Positions 38,154 through 47,087 of a stretch of 64,000 bases of DNA are shown here, in pieces. The position numbers were made by a program, and so were the translations under genes. The stretch covers positions 17,629-81,628 of the forward strand of contig PXBH01000054.1 in the NCBI GenBank assembly GCA_003565555.1, read 5' to 3'. This DNA comes from Cryomorphaceae bacterium (GTDB taxonomy: Bacteria; Bacteroidota; Bacteroidia; Flavobacteriales_D; Cryomorphaceae). The notes beneath the pieces are model-generated. The model saw nothing but the letters and a program-made list of their open reading frames with translations. It searched no databases and was not told the origin of the DNA. Position 1 is the first letter of the stretch. Each line of letters starts with the position of its first letter.

Positions 38154-41100
38154 ATGAAAAGATTTTTACCGAACTTTTTCCTGTTTTCCCTACTGGTAGT
38201 TACCTCAGTCGTTAACGGGCAAAACGACCCCGGTGATATTTCCAACTGCTACAACAGCAACATCACCTTTGCATTTGATCCCGAGCCCGTTGACGGCGCT
38301 TTTGAACCGGATACAGATGTTGAGCTCTGCGTGACTTTTACGTATGTCCAAACCGCGGGGAATTGGATCCACGGAGTTCAAATCCACCTGCCGGACGGAT
38401 GGGACGAGAGCTCAATCAATCCCGCCAGCTTCAGCACCTCTTGCACAGGCGGCGCAGGCAGCTGGACTTGGCAAGGTTCGGGCACCTTTTACGGGAACAA
38501 TTTCGGTATCGGATTTTACTACTTGGGAGGCGCCCTCAATTGGGGGCAATCTTGCCCCAACGGTACCTTCACCATCTGCATCGATGTGACGGTGGATCCC
38601 GAATGCGGCGGACCCGGCAGCCCGCTCAACGGCGAGCTCATCCTTCCCGGCTTCTCGACCACGGGCGACAACAACAGCACCGGCTCGGGCGGATGGAGCG
38701 GCCCTCCGGCTGTCTGCGACGGTGTGATCATCGACGCCACCGTGAATATTCCCACCGTGACCATCGACTGCTGTGACGCCGAAGCGGGAACCTCACCCGG
38801 CACCTTACCGATTTGCAACAACGGCCCCTTCGACCTTTTCGGCGAATTGGGCGCCCCCGTGGATGACGACGGATTCTGGACCGAGCCCGACGGCACCGAA
38901 CTACTGACTGCAGGCAACAGCTACATCTTCGATCCGCTTACGAGTGATCCCGGAGACTATATCTATACCGTTGAAGGTGACGACGGCTGCTTAAATACGA
39001 GCATCATCACCATGGAGTTCATTGAGCTGCCGCAAGCCGGTTTGATCAGCTGGTGTTCTTCTGCCCCGTTCACGATTCAAGGTGAATTTACAGGCCTGGG
39101 CCTCCCCTTTCCCGACCCCACATGGAACGGTACGTGGACGGACCCGGCAGGAACGATTTTGCCCGACGGCTCGGGACCTATTGTGCCGGGCACCAATCCG
39201 CCCGGCATCTACACTTATGAATATCTGGACGGAAACAATTGTCCTACCACGACGACCGTCAATGTCAACATAGTACTCACAGATACAGACTCCGAGCCCG
39301 CCGCGAGTGCGGATATCTGTACTTCTGACGACCCCTTCAGCCCTTATGACCTTTTGGCGGGCAGCCCCGTACCCTCGGCCTCTGCAAGCTGGATTTATGA
39401 ACCTGCTTCGGGTGGGGTAGTCAACATACCCGGCGGTGCCAACGCCGTGATCAACCCGGCAAATTATTCGGGAGCGACCCCGGCCCAACCGCTGGAATCG
39501 GGATTTATGTGGTATTTCTTTGTCGATTTGACAGCAGGATGTTTCAGTATTGATACCGTCTTTATTGACGTATTTGACCCGGTAAATACGGGAACCTTTA
39601 CGGAAGTGAATCTTTGTATTTCGGATCCTCCGGTAAATTTGACGGACCTTTTGGAAGGGACACCCGACACGGGACTCACTTGGGAAGACGTGACTGCGGG
39701 AAGTGTAATTCCCGAAATACTGGATCCCGCGGATTACGACGAGAACGAAGTACTCCTGCTCAGCTACAGCGGAGGTCTGGAAGGCACTTCCTGTTTCTCC
39801 CTGACCAACATGGTCATCACCATCCTGCCTGATGACGCGGATGCGGGTGAATTTGCCTCCGTTGAGGTGTGTGAGACAGATGACGTGATCTGTTTGACAG
39901 ACCTCTTGGGAGGAGATCCGCAAGTTACGGGGTCTTGGACCTCGCCGTCAGGGGTCGAGCAAAACTGTATTTTCATACCCGGTACTTCGGAACCGGGTAT
40001 TTGGACCTACACAGTGATCACCAGCTGCGATACGGATACGCAAACCCTCGAAGTCAATGTGATCGACCAAGCCGATGCGGGGACAGACGGTGTTTTGACC
40101 GTTTGCACGAATGATACCGATGTACCCCTGATTAACGGCCTCGGCGGTACGCCCGATACGGGCGGAGAATGGTCCCTCGGGGGTACTCCGGTCGGAGATA
40201 CGGTAAACGGCAACAGCGCAACCGACGGAGCGGTGTATACCTACACGGTGGGCACCGGATCGTGTCAAGACGTTTCCACCGTCACCATCGATCTGCAGGA
40301 GTCACCTTACGCCGGGCAAGCTCCGGCAGGTCAGGTGATTTTTTGCGATGATGCCGCGGCCGTCGATTTAATCAACCTATGGACCGATGCCCCTGCGGGC
40401 GGCACCCAGACTTGGTCAGGTCCCGGCGGATTCACGGGATCAACACTGAATCCCGCCACCGCAGAATCGGGCACCTACAGCCTGACGGTAACTTCTGCTC
40501 AATGCGGAATTACAACGGAAACAGTCGATATTTTAATCGAATCTGCCCCGAATGCAGGAACGAGCACCACAGTGACTGCCTGCCCCAATGCTACTGCAGA
40601 TATTGACCTTCTGGCCGCCCTCGGCGGAACTCCGGGAGGCACATGGACGGCACCGCCGGGCGGCCCCGATACGGGAATCTATTCACCCGGAGATCCCGCG
40701 GGAGACTACGTGTACAGCACAGCATCACCCTCGGGGCAATGCACCGACCTTGCAACAGTTACCGTAAATGTCACGGCACTGCCCGACCCCGGAACGGACG
40801 GAGCGATTACCGTTTGCGAAGGCGACCCCTCCTTTCCTTTATTTGGTGAGCTCGGGGGAACGCCTGAAAACACCGGTGGATGGACAGATCCGAACGGTGA
40901 CTTGATCGGTGCTTGGGACGCGGAATTCGTTCCGGGAACTGATGACGCCGGGGTATACACCTACACGGTGGGAGACGGTGTCTGTCCCAACCTGACTGCG
41001 GAAGTCACCGTGACCGTGATACCCGATGCAAATGCGGGCAATAACAATACGGTAACCGCCTGCGAATCGCTCGGCTCCGTAGATCTCATCGGCTTTCTCG

Positions 41101-44100
41101 GCGGCACGCCCGATCCGGGAGGTACCTGGTCAGTGCCCAACCCCTACTTCCTGTCCGGGCAGTGCGGAACGACCCAAAATATTTCATACACCGTCGACAA
41201 CGGAACCTGTCAGGACGTGGCCATACTCACACTCACGGTAGAGTGCTTGCCGAATGCGGGGGGCGACGGAACCCTTGATCTGTGTTCAAATGACCCCTGT
41301 TTTGATCTGGAAACGGGACTGACGGGCCCCTTCGATGCGGGCGGTACTTGGACCGACAGCGCGGGGGACACCGTCGGAGACAACCAATGTCCGAACACAC
41401 TCGGCACAGGCGATACCTTCACCTATACGGTAGACGCAGTGAGCTGCAACGCAGATCAGGCAGAAGTGACGGTCAATGTGACCCCGTCCATGACAGCAGT
41501 CAACGTTGACGCCGTATGCGAAGCCAGCCAACTGACCTACGTGGTCAGCTTTGAAATCAACGGCGGTGCGGGACCCTACGAAATCTCAGGGACGGAAATC
41601 ACAGGGACGGAAACCACAACGGGCGTCTACACCTCCAACCCCGTTCCCGTCGGCACGAACTACAGCTTCACTGTGACCGACAACAGCACCTGTGCCGACC
41701 TCACCGTAAACGGTACTTCTCCTGCCTGTGCATGCCCTGCTGCAGTGACCTTCCTCAACGGTGACCAAACCGTCTGCGCGGGCAGTCCTGCCCAGCTAGA
41801 ATTTGATGTGACCGGTGCTGCGCCCTTTGAAATCATCGTCAATGACGGAACCGACGACCTTGTTTTTTCCGGTTACAATCCCGGCGAAACCGTTGCCGTT
41901 ACCCCGGCCGCGACGACAATCTACACACTGGTGTCTGCAAGCGATGCCAACTGTGCGGGAACGGCGGACGGTTCGGTCACCGTGAGTGTTGAGGACTTGC
42001 CCGATGCAGGCCCCGATGTTACGGAAACACTCTGCGCACAAGGCGGAAACCTGAACCTGAGCACTTTGGTGCCCGCGGGAACAGATCCGGGAGTTTTCAG
42101 CGGTCCGGGCGGTGATGTCACCACGGTTCCGAACAATCCGGCTTCTTCCGCTGTATACACCTACACTGTATCGGGAACGGTATGTCCGGACGACGTTGCC
42201 TCTTACGATATTACCATCCTGCCCGAGCTTTCCGTAACGAACATTGCCTCCGAGTGTAACCCCGCTCAAACGCAGTACACGGTTACTTTTGACATCGACG
42301 GGGGCACCGGCAATTACACCGTGACAGGAACCGTTGACGGAACTATAACGGGCAATACCTTCACCTCCGATCCACTGGATCCTGCCGCTGATTTAACTTA
42401 CGGGTTCACCGTATCAGACGGCGGGACTTGTCCGGATGCCAATGTCAGCGGCGACGCACCGAACTGTGCCTGCCCGGCTACGGCTGCTCTCACGGGCGGT
42501 TCGCAAACCATTTGTGCAGGTGAGACCGCATCCCTTTCGGTAAACCTTGCGGGCGACGGCCCTTGGACGCTCACCTATGATGCGGGCGGAACTACCGAAG
42601 GCCCCATCACCCTGAACGCCGGCGAAACCATCGATGTGACTCCTGCCGCGACGACGGTGTACTCCCTGATTTCCGTGAGTGATCAGAATTGTGACGGATC
42701 CGTTTCGGGCAATGTTACCGTCAACGTAGACACGCCGCCGAATGCGGGTCCCGATGTTGAGGCATTCCTTTGCGAACAAGGGGGAAACCTCAATCTCAAC
42801 ACCCTTCTTGACGGCGGCGCAGACGGCGGAGGAACTTTTGCGGGGCCGGGAGGCGGAAATGTCACCTCAGTTCCTTACACACCGGCTTCATCGGGAATTT
42901 ACACCTATACCCCACCCGGAAATGCCTGCCCGAACGACGATGCGGAATATGATATCACCATTTACGAGGAAATCAACGTATTTGATGTTTCGGCGACTTG
43001 TAATGCCGCGCAAACGGATTACACGGTAGTTTTCACCATTGAGGGCGGAACGGGCAACTATAACGTAACAGGTGAGGGCACCCTGACGGGAAATACCTTC
43101 ACTTCCGACCCCATTGCCGTAGGAACCAACTATGGCTTTACCGTTGCGGATGACGGACCTTGCGACGAAACGGGTGTGATGGGAGTCGCGCCGAACTGCG
43201 CCTGCCCGGCAAGTGCCACCCTCACCGGCAGCAACCAAACCATCTGTCAGGGAGAAACCGCTTCACTTTCCTTAACCCTCGCGGGCGACGGGCCCTGGAC
43301 CCTCACCTACGATGCGGGCGGAACTACAGAAGGCCCCATCATCCTGAACGCGGGGGAAACCATTGATGTGACGCCGGCCGCGACCACCACGTATTCGCTT
43401 ACATCCGTGAGCGATCAAAACTGCGACGGATCCGTTTCGGGGAGCATTACCGTCAATGTAGACAGCCCGCCGAATGCCGGACCGGATGTAACCGTACCCC
43501 CGCTTTGCGGAGGTCCGGGCGATTTGGATTTGGAAACTTTGCTTGACGGTGCCGCAGACGGCAACGGCGATTTCAGCATCGGAGGGAATGTGGTCACCAC
43601 AGTACCGCTGACCTCAGCTTCTACGGGCGTGTACACCTACACCACGCAGGCAAACGCATGTCCCGCAGACGATGCAACCTACGACATAACCATATACGAT
43701 CCTATCGCGGTGACCAACCTCTCGGTAGAATGTAATCTGGCGCAAACCGAATACACGGTCAGCTTTATTATCACGGGGGGTACGGGGAATTATACCCTGA
43801 CCGGAGAAACGGAAGGAACCTTGGTCGGCAATACCTTCACTTCAGACCTGATCGACGGGGATGACCCTTACGAGATCATCATCTCAGATGACGGTCCTTG
43901 CGAGGAGGTAACCGTAGCCGATGCCAATCCGGACTGCGACTGCCTCGCAACGGGAAGTCTCTCGGGCAGCACCGCAATTTGCGCGGGATCAAGTGCAGAT
44001 ATCACGGTCACTTTGGTCGGTGTGCCCCCATTCAGCATCACCTACGAAAACAGCAATGATCCCGGCAATCCGACTACCCTGAACAATATCTTCAACGGAC

Positions 44101-46610
44101 ACACCATCACAGTAAATCCCGGGTCAAGTGCCACTTATACGCTTCTGAGCGTATCCGACGCAAACTGCACAGGCAGTGTCGAGGGCGATGCTGTGGACAT
44201 TACCGTCGACAGTCCCATCAATGCGGGCAACGAGACCATCACCTGCGATTCGACGGGCGATACCTACACTGTAGTCTTCACCGCAACGGGAGGAACAGGA
44301 ACACTCGAGGTGACCAATGCCACGGGAACGGGCCCTGTATACACCGGCGGCCCCTTCAATTCAGGTCAGGGCTATTCCATTACCGTGAGTGATCAGGGAA
44401 GCTGCCCTGATGTGGTACTCACGGGCGATCCTTTCACCTGTCCCTGCACCACCGAAGCGGGCAGCCTGATCGGTGACGGCTTCGAAGTTTGCACCAACGA
44501 GACTGTAACAGTAACCGGAGACGGAAATGAATTTTTGGACGGAAATGACACCTTCCAATTTGCCCTCCACGACGGTGATGCAGACAACCTGGGAAATATT
44601 CTGTTGCTTTCTGACAACGGTACCTTCGGCTACGACGCCGCCCTTGAGACGGGAACGGTGTATTTCATCTCCGCCCTTGCGGGAAATGAGAACCCCCAAG
44701 GCAATGTGGACACGAACGATCCCTGCCTCTCGGTGAGCAACGGGCTCCCGATCCTATTCTATGACCTCCCGACCGCCACATTTGTAGCAGATGTAACCGT
44801 ATGCGAAGGCAGCGAAGCGGAACTCATTGTCAACTTCACGGGCCAAGGTCCGTGGACTTTCGATTACGAACTGAACGGAACTGAAGCAGAAACAGGTGTT
44901 GAAAGCGCGGGCAGCTCGGTTGTAATCAGTGTAACCGAACCGGGCACCTACGCCATTACCAATATTTCCGATGCCAATTGCTCTGATGTTTCCGGCAGCA
45001 CGGCTGAGGTAAACAATTTTGCCGTACCCACGGCCGTACTCGGAGGCGAACCCGAAGTATGTGAGAACAGCGGCGACGGACCGGAGGTTACTTTTACCGG
45101 AAACGGGCCCTGGACTTTCTCCTACAGCATCAACGGTGAAGAACAAGACCAGCAAATCACCACAACGCAAAATCCCTACACCATAGCAGCGACCGATGCG
45201 GGAATTTATGCCCTCACTTCGCTGAACGATGTAAACTGTGCGGGTACGGTAAGCGGAACACTGAACGTGGTACTGATTCCCCTGCCGGCAGCTACGCTCA
45301 CGGGGGGTGGCTCCGTTTGTGCCGGGGACGAAGCGACTTTCAACGTGCAGGTAACGGGAACGGGGCCGTGGACGGTCCAGTACGCGGTAGACGGTGTGGC
45401 ACAGCCTGCCCTGACCTCGGATGTTCCCAATTTCAGCTTCCAATCGGGTATGAGCGGTACCTACACCGTGACCTCTGTAACAGATGCCGTTTGTCAAGGC
45501 CTGAGCCATGACAACAACGCGGCACTGATAGTAAATCAACTTCCCGTCGGTGAACTGAGTACTTCCTCATCGCTCTTGTGCATCGGCGAAGAATTGGAAC
45601 TGCAGTTTTCACTGGAAGGTACACCGCCCTTTGACGTGACTTACACCCTTAATGCCGACACTTTTCAGCTCAACGGACTGACTGCCTCCCACACGGTAAC
45701 ACTCAATCCCGAAGTAGCCTTGATGGCCGAACTGGTCTTTATCGAAGACGGCTCGAATCCGTCCTGCTCCGCGGCCCAAAATGAATCGATTTTTGTGCAG
45801 GTTACCGAACTTCCGAATGCCCCCGTACTGACGGATGACACCATTTGCTCAGGTCAGGGGCCTGTACCGATCGGTACGGTATCGGGACCGGGATTGTCCT
45901 ATGAGTGGACGCCCACCACGGGCCTCAGCGACCCTAAGGTGCCCAACCCCACGGTGACCCTGACGCATACCGGAATTTCTCCGCGCGTATTCACCTACGT
46001 GCTTACGGCGAGCAATGAAAACTGCTCGGCATCAGATACCGTAAACATCACCGTAGACCCGGGACCTCAAGCCCGCTTCCGATTCTCTCCCGATCCTGTA
46101 TCGTCGGAAGATCCGCGGATTTTCTTCAACAATACCAGCGTCGCCTCAGAAACCACCACTTTCTTCTGGGATTTCAGCGGCCTCGGCACATCAACGAGCC
46201 GCAACCCGGATTTCAGATTTCCGGAAGGAACGGCCGGAGACTATGCAGTAACGCTCAACGCCACGGACCAACTGACAGGCTGCTCGGATTCCTACTCCGC
46301 CAATGTGCGTGTGCGGAATCAAATGCTTGTATACGTACCCAATGCATTTACGCCCGACGGAGACGGTAAGAATGACCTCTGGGGCCCGGTGACCACGAAT
46401 CTGGACCCGAGAGATTACAAATTGACGGTGTATGACCGTTGGGGAAGTGTAGTATTCGAGACCACGGACATCAACCAAAAATGGAACGGCGGAAAAATGA
46501 ACGGCGGGTATTATCAGGAAGCCGGTATGTACATTTATGTGATTGAAGGAAGGGAGATCGGTGCTATCGATGATTTCGAAATGCGCGGCAATGTATTCCT
46601 CCTTCGATAA
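38154..46610 (+). CDS. Giant secreted repeat adhesin with T9SS type B sorting domain
   Basis: 2818 residues. Signal peptide (MKRFLPNFFLFSLLVVTSVVNG), then a unique N-terminal domain (about 24-205). Ig-like modules of about 79 residues follow (about 560-1110), then four tandem modules of about 245 residues (about 1192-2095). Further Ig-like GPWT modules (about 2100-2580), a PKD domain (about 2635-2722) and the gliding-motility-associated type B sorting domain (about 2724-2818; YVPNAFTPDGDGKND, VYDRWGSVVFET) complete it. Exceptional feature: residues 4-2594 contain no Lys or Arg, whereas Asp, Glu, Thr, Gly and Asn abound. It should be T9SS-exported and act as a surface adhesin or fibre; its ligand is unknown. 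It has its own promoter and is followed by a small exported-protein gene. Confidence 0.9.
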   Translation: MKRFLPNFFLFSLLVVTSVVNGQNDPGDISNCYNSNITFAFDPEPVDGAFEPDTDVELCVTFTYVQTAGNWIHGVQIHLPDGWDESSINPASFSTSCTGGAGSWTWQGSGTFYGNNFGIGFYYLGGALNWGQSCPNGTFTICIDVTVDPECGGPGSPLNGELILPGFSTTGDNNSTGSGGWSGPPAVCDGVIIDATVNIPTVTIDCCDAEAGTSPGTLPICNNGPFDLFGELGAPVDDDGFWTEPDGTELLTAGNSYIFDPLTSDPGDYIYTVEGDDGCLNTSIITMEFIELPQAGLISWCSSAPFTIQGEFTGLGLPFPDPTWNGTWTDPAGTILPDGSGPIVPGTNPPGIYTYEYLDGNNCPTTTTVNVNIVLTDTDSEPAASADICTSDDPFSPYDLLAGSPVPSASASWIYEPASGGVVNIPGGANAVINPANYSGATPAQPLESGFMWYFFVDLTAGCFSIDTVFIDVFDPVNTGTFTEVNLCISDPPVNLTDLLEGTPDTGLTWEDVTAGSVIPEILDPADYDENEVLLLSYSGGLEGTSCFSLTNMVITILPDDADAGEFASVEVCETDDVICLTDLLGGDPQVTGSWTSPSGVEQNCIFIPGTSEPGIWTYTVITSCDTDTQTLEVNVIDQADAGTDGVLTVCTNDTDVPLINGLGGTPDTGGEWSLGGTPVGDTVNGNSATDGAVYTYTVGTGSCQDVSTVTIDLQESPYAGQAPAGQVIFCDDAAAVDLINLWTDAPAGGTQTWSGPGGFTGSTLNPATAESGTYSLTVTSAQCGITTETVDILIESAPNAGTSTTVTACPNATADIDLLAALGGTPGGTWTAPPGGPDTGIYSPGDPAGDYVYSTASPSGQCTDLATVTVNVTALPDPGTDGAITVCEGDPSFPLFGELGGTPENTGGWTDPNGDLIGAWDAEFVPGTDDAGVYTYTVGDGVCPNLTAEVTVTVIPDANAGNNNTVTACESLGSVDLIGFLGGTPDPGGTWSVPNPYFLSGQCGTTQNISYTVDNGTCQDVAILTLTVECLPNAGGDGTLDLCSNDPCFDLETGLTGPFDAGGTWTDSAGDTVGDNQCPNTLGTGDTFTYTVDAVSCNADQAEVTVNVTPSMTAVNVDAVCEASQLTYVVSFEINGGAGPYEISGTEITGTETTTGVYTSNPVPVGTNYSFTVTDNSTCADLTVNGTSPACACPAAVTFLNGDQTVCAGSPAQLEFDVTGAAPFEIIVNDGTDDLVFSGYNPGETVAVTPAATTIYTLVSASDANCAGTADGSVTVSVEDLPDAGPDVTETLCAQGGNLNLSTLVPAGTDPGVFSGPGGDVTTVPNNPASSAVYTYTVSGTVCPDDVASYDITILPELSVTNIASECNPAQTQYTVTFDIDGGTGNYTVTGTVDGTITGNTFTSDPLDPAADLTYGFTVSDGGTCPDANVSGDAPNCACPATAALTGGSQTICAGETASLSVNLAGDGPWTLTYDAGGTTEGPITLNAGETIDVTPAATTVYSLISVSDQNCDGSVSGNVTVNVDTPPNAGPDVEAFLCEQGGNLNLNTLLDGGADGGGTFAGPGGGNVTSVPYTPASSGIYTYTPPGNACPNDDAEYDITIYEEINVFDVSATCNAAQTDYTVVFTIEGGTGNYNVTGEGTLTGNTFTSDPIAVGTNYGFTVADDGPCDETGVMGVAPNCACPASATLTGSNQTICQGETASLSLTLAGDGPWTLTYDAGGTTEGPIILNAGETIDVTPAATTTYSLTSVSDQNCDGSVSGSITVNVDSPPNAGPDVTVPPLCGGPGDLDLETLLDGAADGNGDFSIGGNVVTTVPLTSASTGVYTYTTQANACPADDATYDITIYDPIAVTNLSVECNLAQTEYTVSFIITGGTGNYTLTGETEGTLVGNTFTSDLIDGDDPYEIIISDDGPCEEVTVADANPDCDCLATGSLSGSTAICAGSSADITVTLVGVPPFSITYENSNDPGNPTTLNNIFNGHTITVNPGSSATYTLLSVSDANCTGSVEGDAVDITVDSPINAGNETITCDSTGDTYTVVFTATGGTGTLEVTNATGTGPVYTGGPFNSGQGYSITVSDQGSCPDVVLTGDPFTCPCTTEAGSLIGDGFEVCTNETVTVTGDGNEFLDGNDTFQFALHDGDADNLGNILLLSDNGTFGYDAALETGTVYFISALAGNENPQGNVDTNDPCLSVSNGLPILFYDLPTATFVADVTVCEGSEAELIVNFTGQGPWTFDYELNGTEAETGVESAGSSVVISVTEPGTYAITNISDANCSDVSGSTAEVNNFAVPTAVLGGEPEVCENSGDGPEVTFTGNGPWTFSYSINGEEQDQQITTTQNPYTIAATDAGIYALTSLNDVNCAGTVSGTLNVVLIPLPAATLTGGGSVCAGDEATFNVQVTGTGPWTVQYAVDGVAQPALTSDVPNFSFQSGMSGTYTVTSVTDAVCQGLSHDNNAALIVNQLPVGELSTSSSLLCIGEELELQFSLEGTPPFDVTYTLNADTFQLNGLTASHTVTLNPEVALMAELVFIEDGSNPSCSAAQNESIFVQVTELPNAPVLTDDTICSGQGPVPIGTVSGPGLSYEWTPTTGLSDPKVPNPTVTLTHTGISPRVFTYVLTASNENCSASDTVNITVDPGPQARFRFSPDPVSSEDPRIFFNNTSVASETTTFFWDFSGLGTSTSRNPDFRFPEGTAGDYAVTLNATDQLTGCSDSYSANVRVRNQMLVYVPNAFTPDGDGKNDLWGPVTTNLDPRDYKLTVYDRWGSVVFETTDINQKWNGGKMNGGYYQEAGMYIYVIEGREIGAIDDFEMRGNVFLLR
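39835..41490 (+). repeat. Array of about seven 79-codon Ig-like modules
   Basis: Inside the adhesin gene, modules begin near 39835, 40072, 40309, 40549, 40784, 41025 and 41249, a spacing of about 225-240 bp. Each has the pattern (D/N)AG...VxxC...LGGTPxxGGxW...YTYTV...C...V. Copies are diverged in DNA and recognisable only as protein. Most keep a pair of cysteines, suggesting a disulfide per module. Confidence 0.75.
41729..44440 (+). repeat. Four tandem modules of about 735 bp in the adhesin gene
   Basis: Module starts (C-x-C-P/L-A-x) fall near 41729, 42467, 43198 and 43936, a period of 731-738 bp (about 245 residues). Copies 2 and 3 share long near-identical stretches at DNA level (for example the GDGPWTLTYDAGGTTEGP segments near 42550 and 43280), so they duplicated recently. 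Copies 1 and 4 are more diverged. Each module holds three sub-blocks: ICxGE...GPWT, LNxxTL...YTYT, and TxYTVxFxIxGGTGNY. Confidence 0.8.
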
Positions 46611-46625
46611 AAACGAAACGACCGG

Positions 46626-47087
46626 ATGCGATATTTGAAATGTAAAATCATGCTCCCGCTTCTGCTCACCGGAATCTCCCTTACGGGGATTTCCGAAAAT
46701 GTCGCGGGCCAATCTCAAGCTGACTACGACGCCGTCCGGGCCCTTGTAGGTGATGAAAAATATGCCGCACTTCAGGATGCTGACCCTGACAAGGTGGCTT
46801 TATTCGTCTACATGAACCGCCACGGATATGCCCTGAGTGAAGCCGGTGAAAAAGATTTAAGCGGATTTCCCGACATATCGGAAATTGATGTGCTCTACCC
46901 GGGGGGATCGCCGCCGACAGAAGAAAATCTGGCTGCCGGTACTTGGGATATGCACGGTTGTCACATTGTACCTGATAAAACACGACTGTTGCGCTACAGG
47001 GTAGGTGATACGGGGAAAGTATTGACCATTCTGTCCGAAGATTTAGCGCGAAAGAAAATGACCAAAGAAAACACGATCGCGGAGTGA
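46626..47087 (+). CDS. Small exported protein of unknown family
   Basis: 153 residues. N-terminal signal-peptide-like segment (MRYLKCKIMLPLLLTGISLTGISENVAGQ); the mature part is about 124 residues, acidic, with one cysteine and no recognisable domain. The phrases DPDKVALFVYMNRHGYAL and SEIDVLYPGGSPPTEENL stand out but match nothing I know. It begins 15 nt after the adhesin stop, and its stop overlaps the GTG start of the next T9SS protein (GTGA), so the three are one transcription unit. Its lysine and arginine content is ordinary. A chaperone or accessory role for the flanking T9SS proteins is only a guess. Confidence 0.7.
   Translation: MRYLKCKIMLPLLLTGISLTGISENVAGQSQADYDAVRALVGDEKYAALQDADPDKVALFVYMNRHGYALSEAGEKDLSGFPDISEIDVLYPGGSPPTEENLAAGTWDMHGCHIVPDKTRLLRYRVGDTGKVLTILSEDLARKKMTKENTIAE

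Noticed and set aside
41729..44440. CRISPR-like repeat array
   Set aside because: The repeats are about 735 bp, in frame and coding, without spacers or cas genes.
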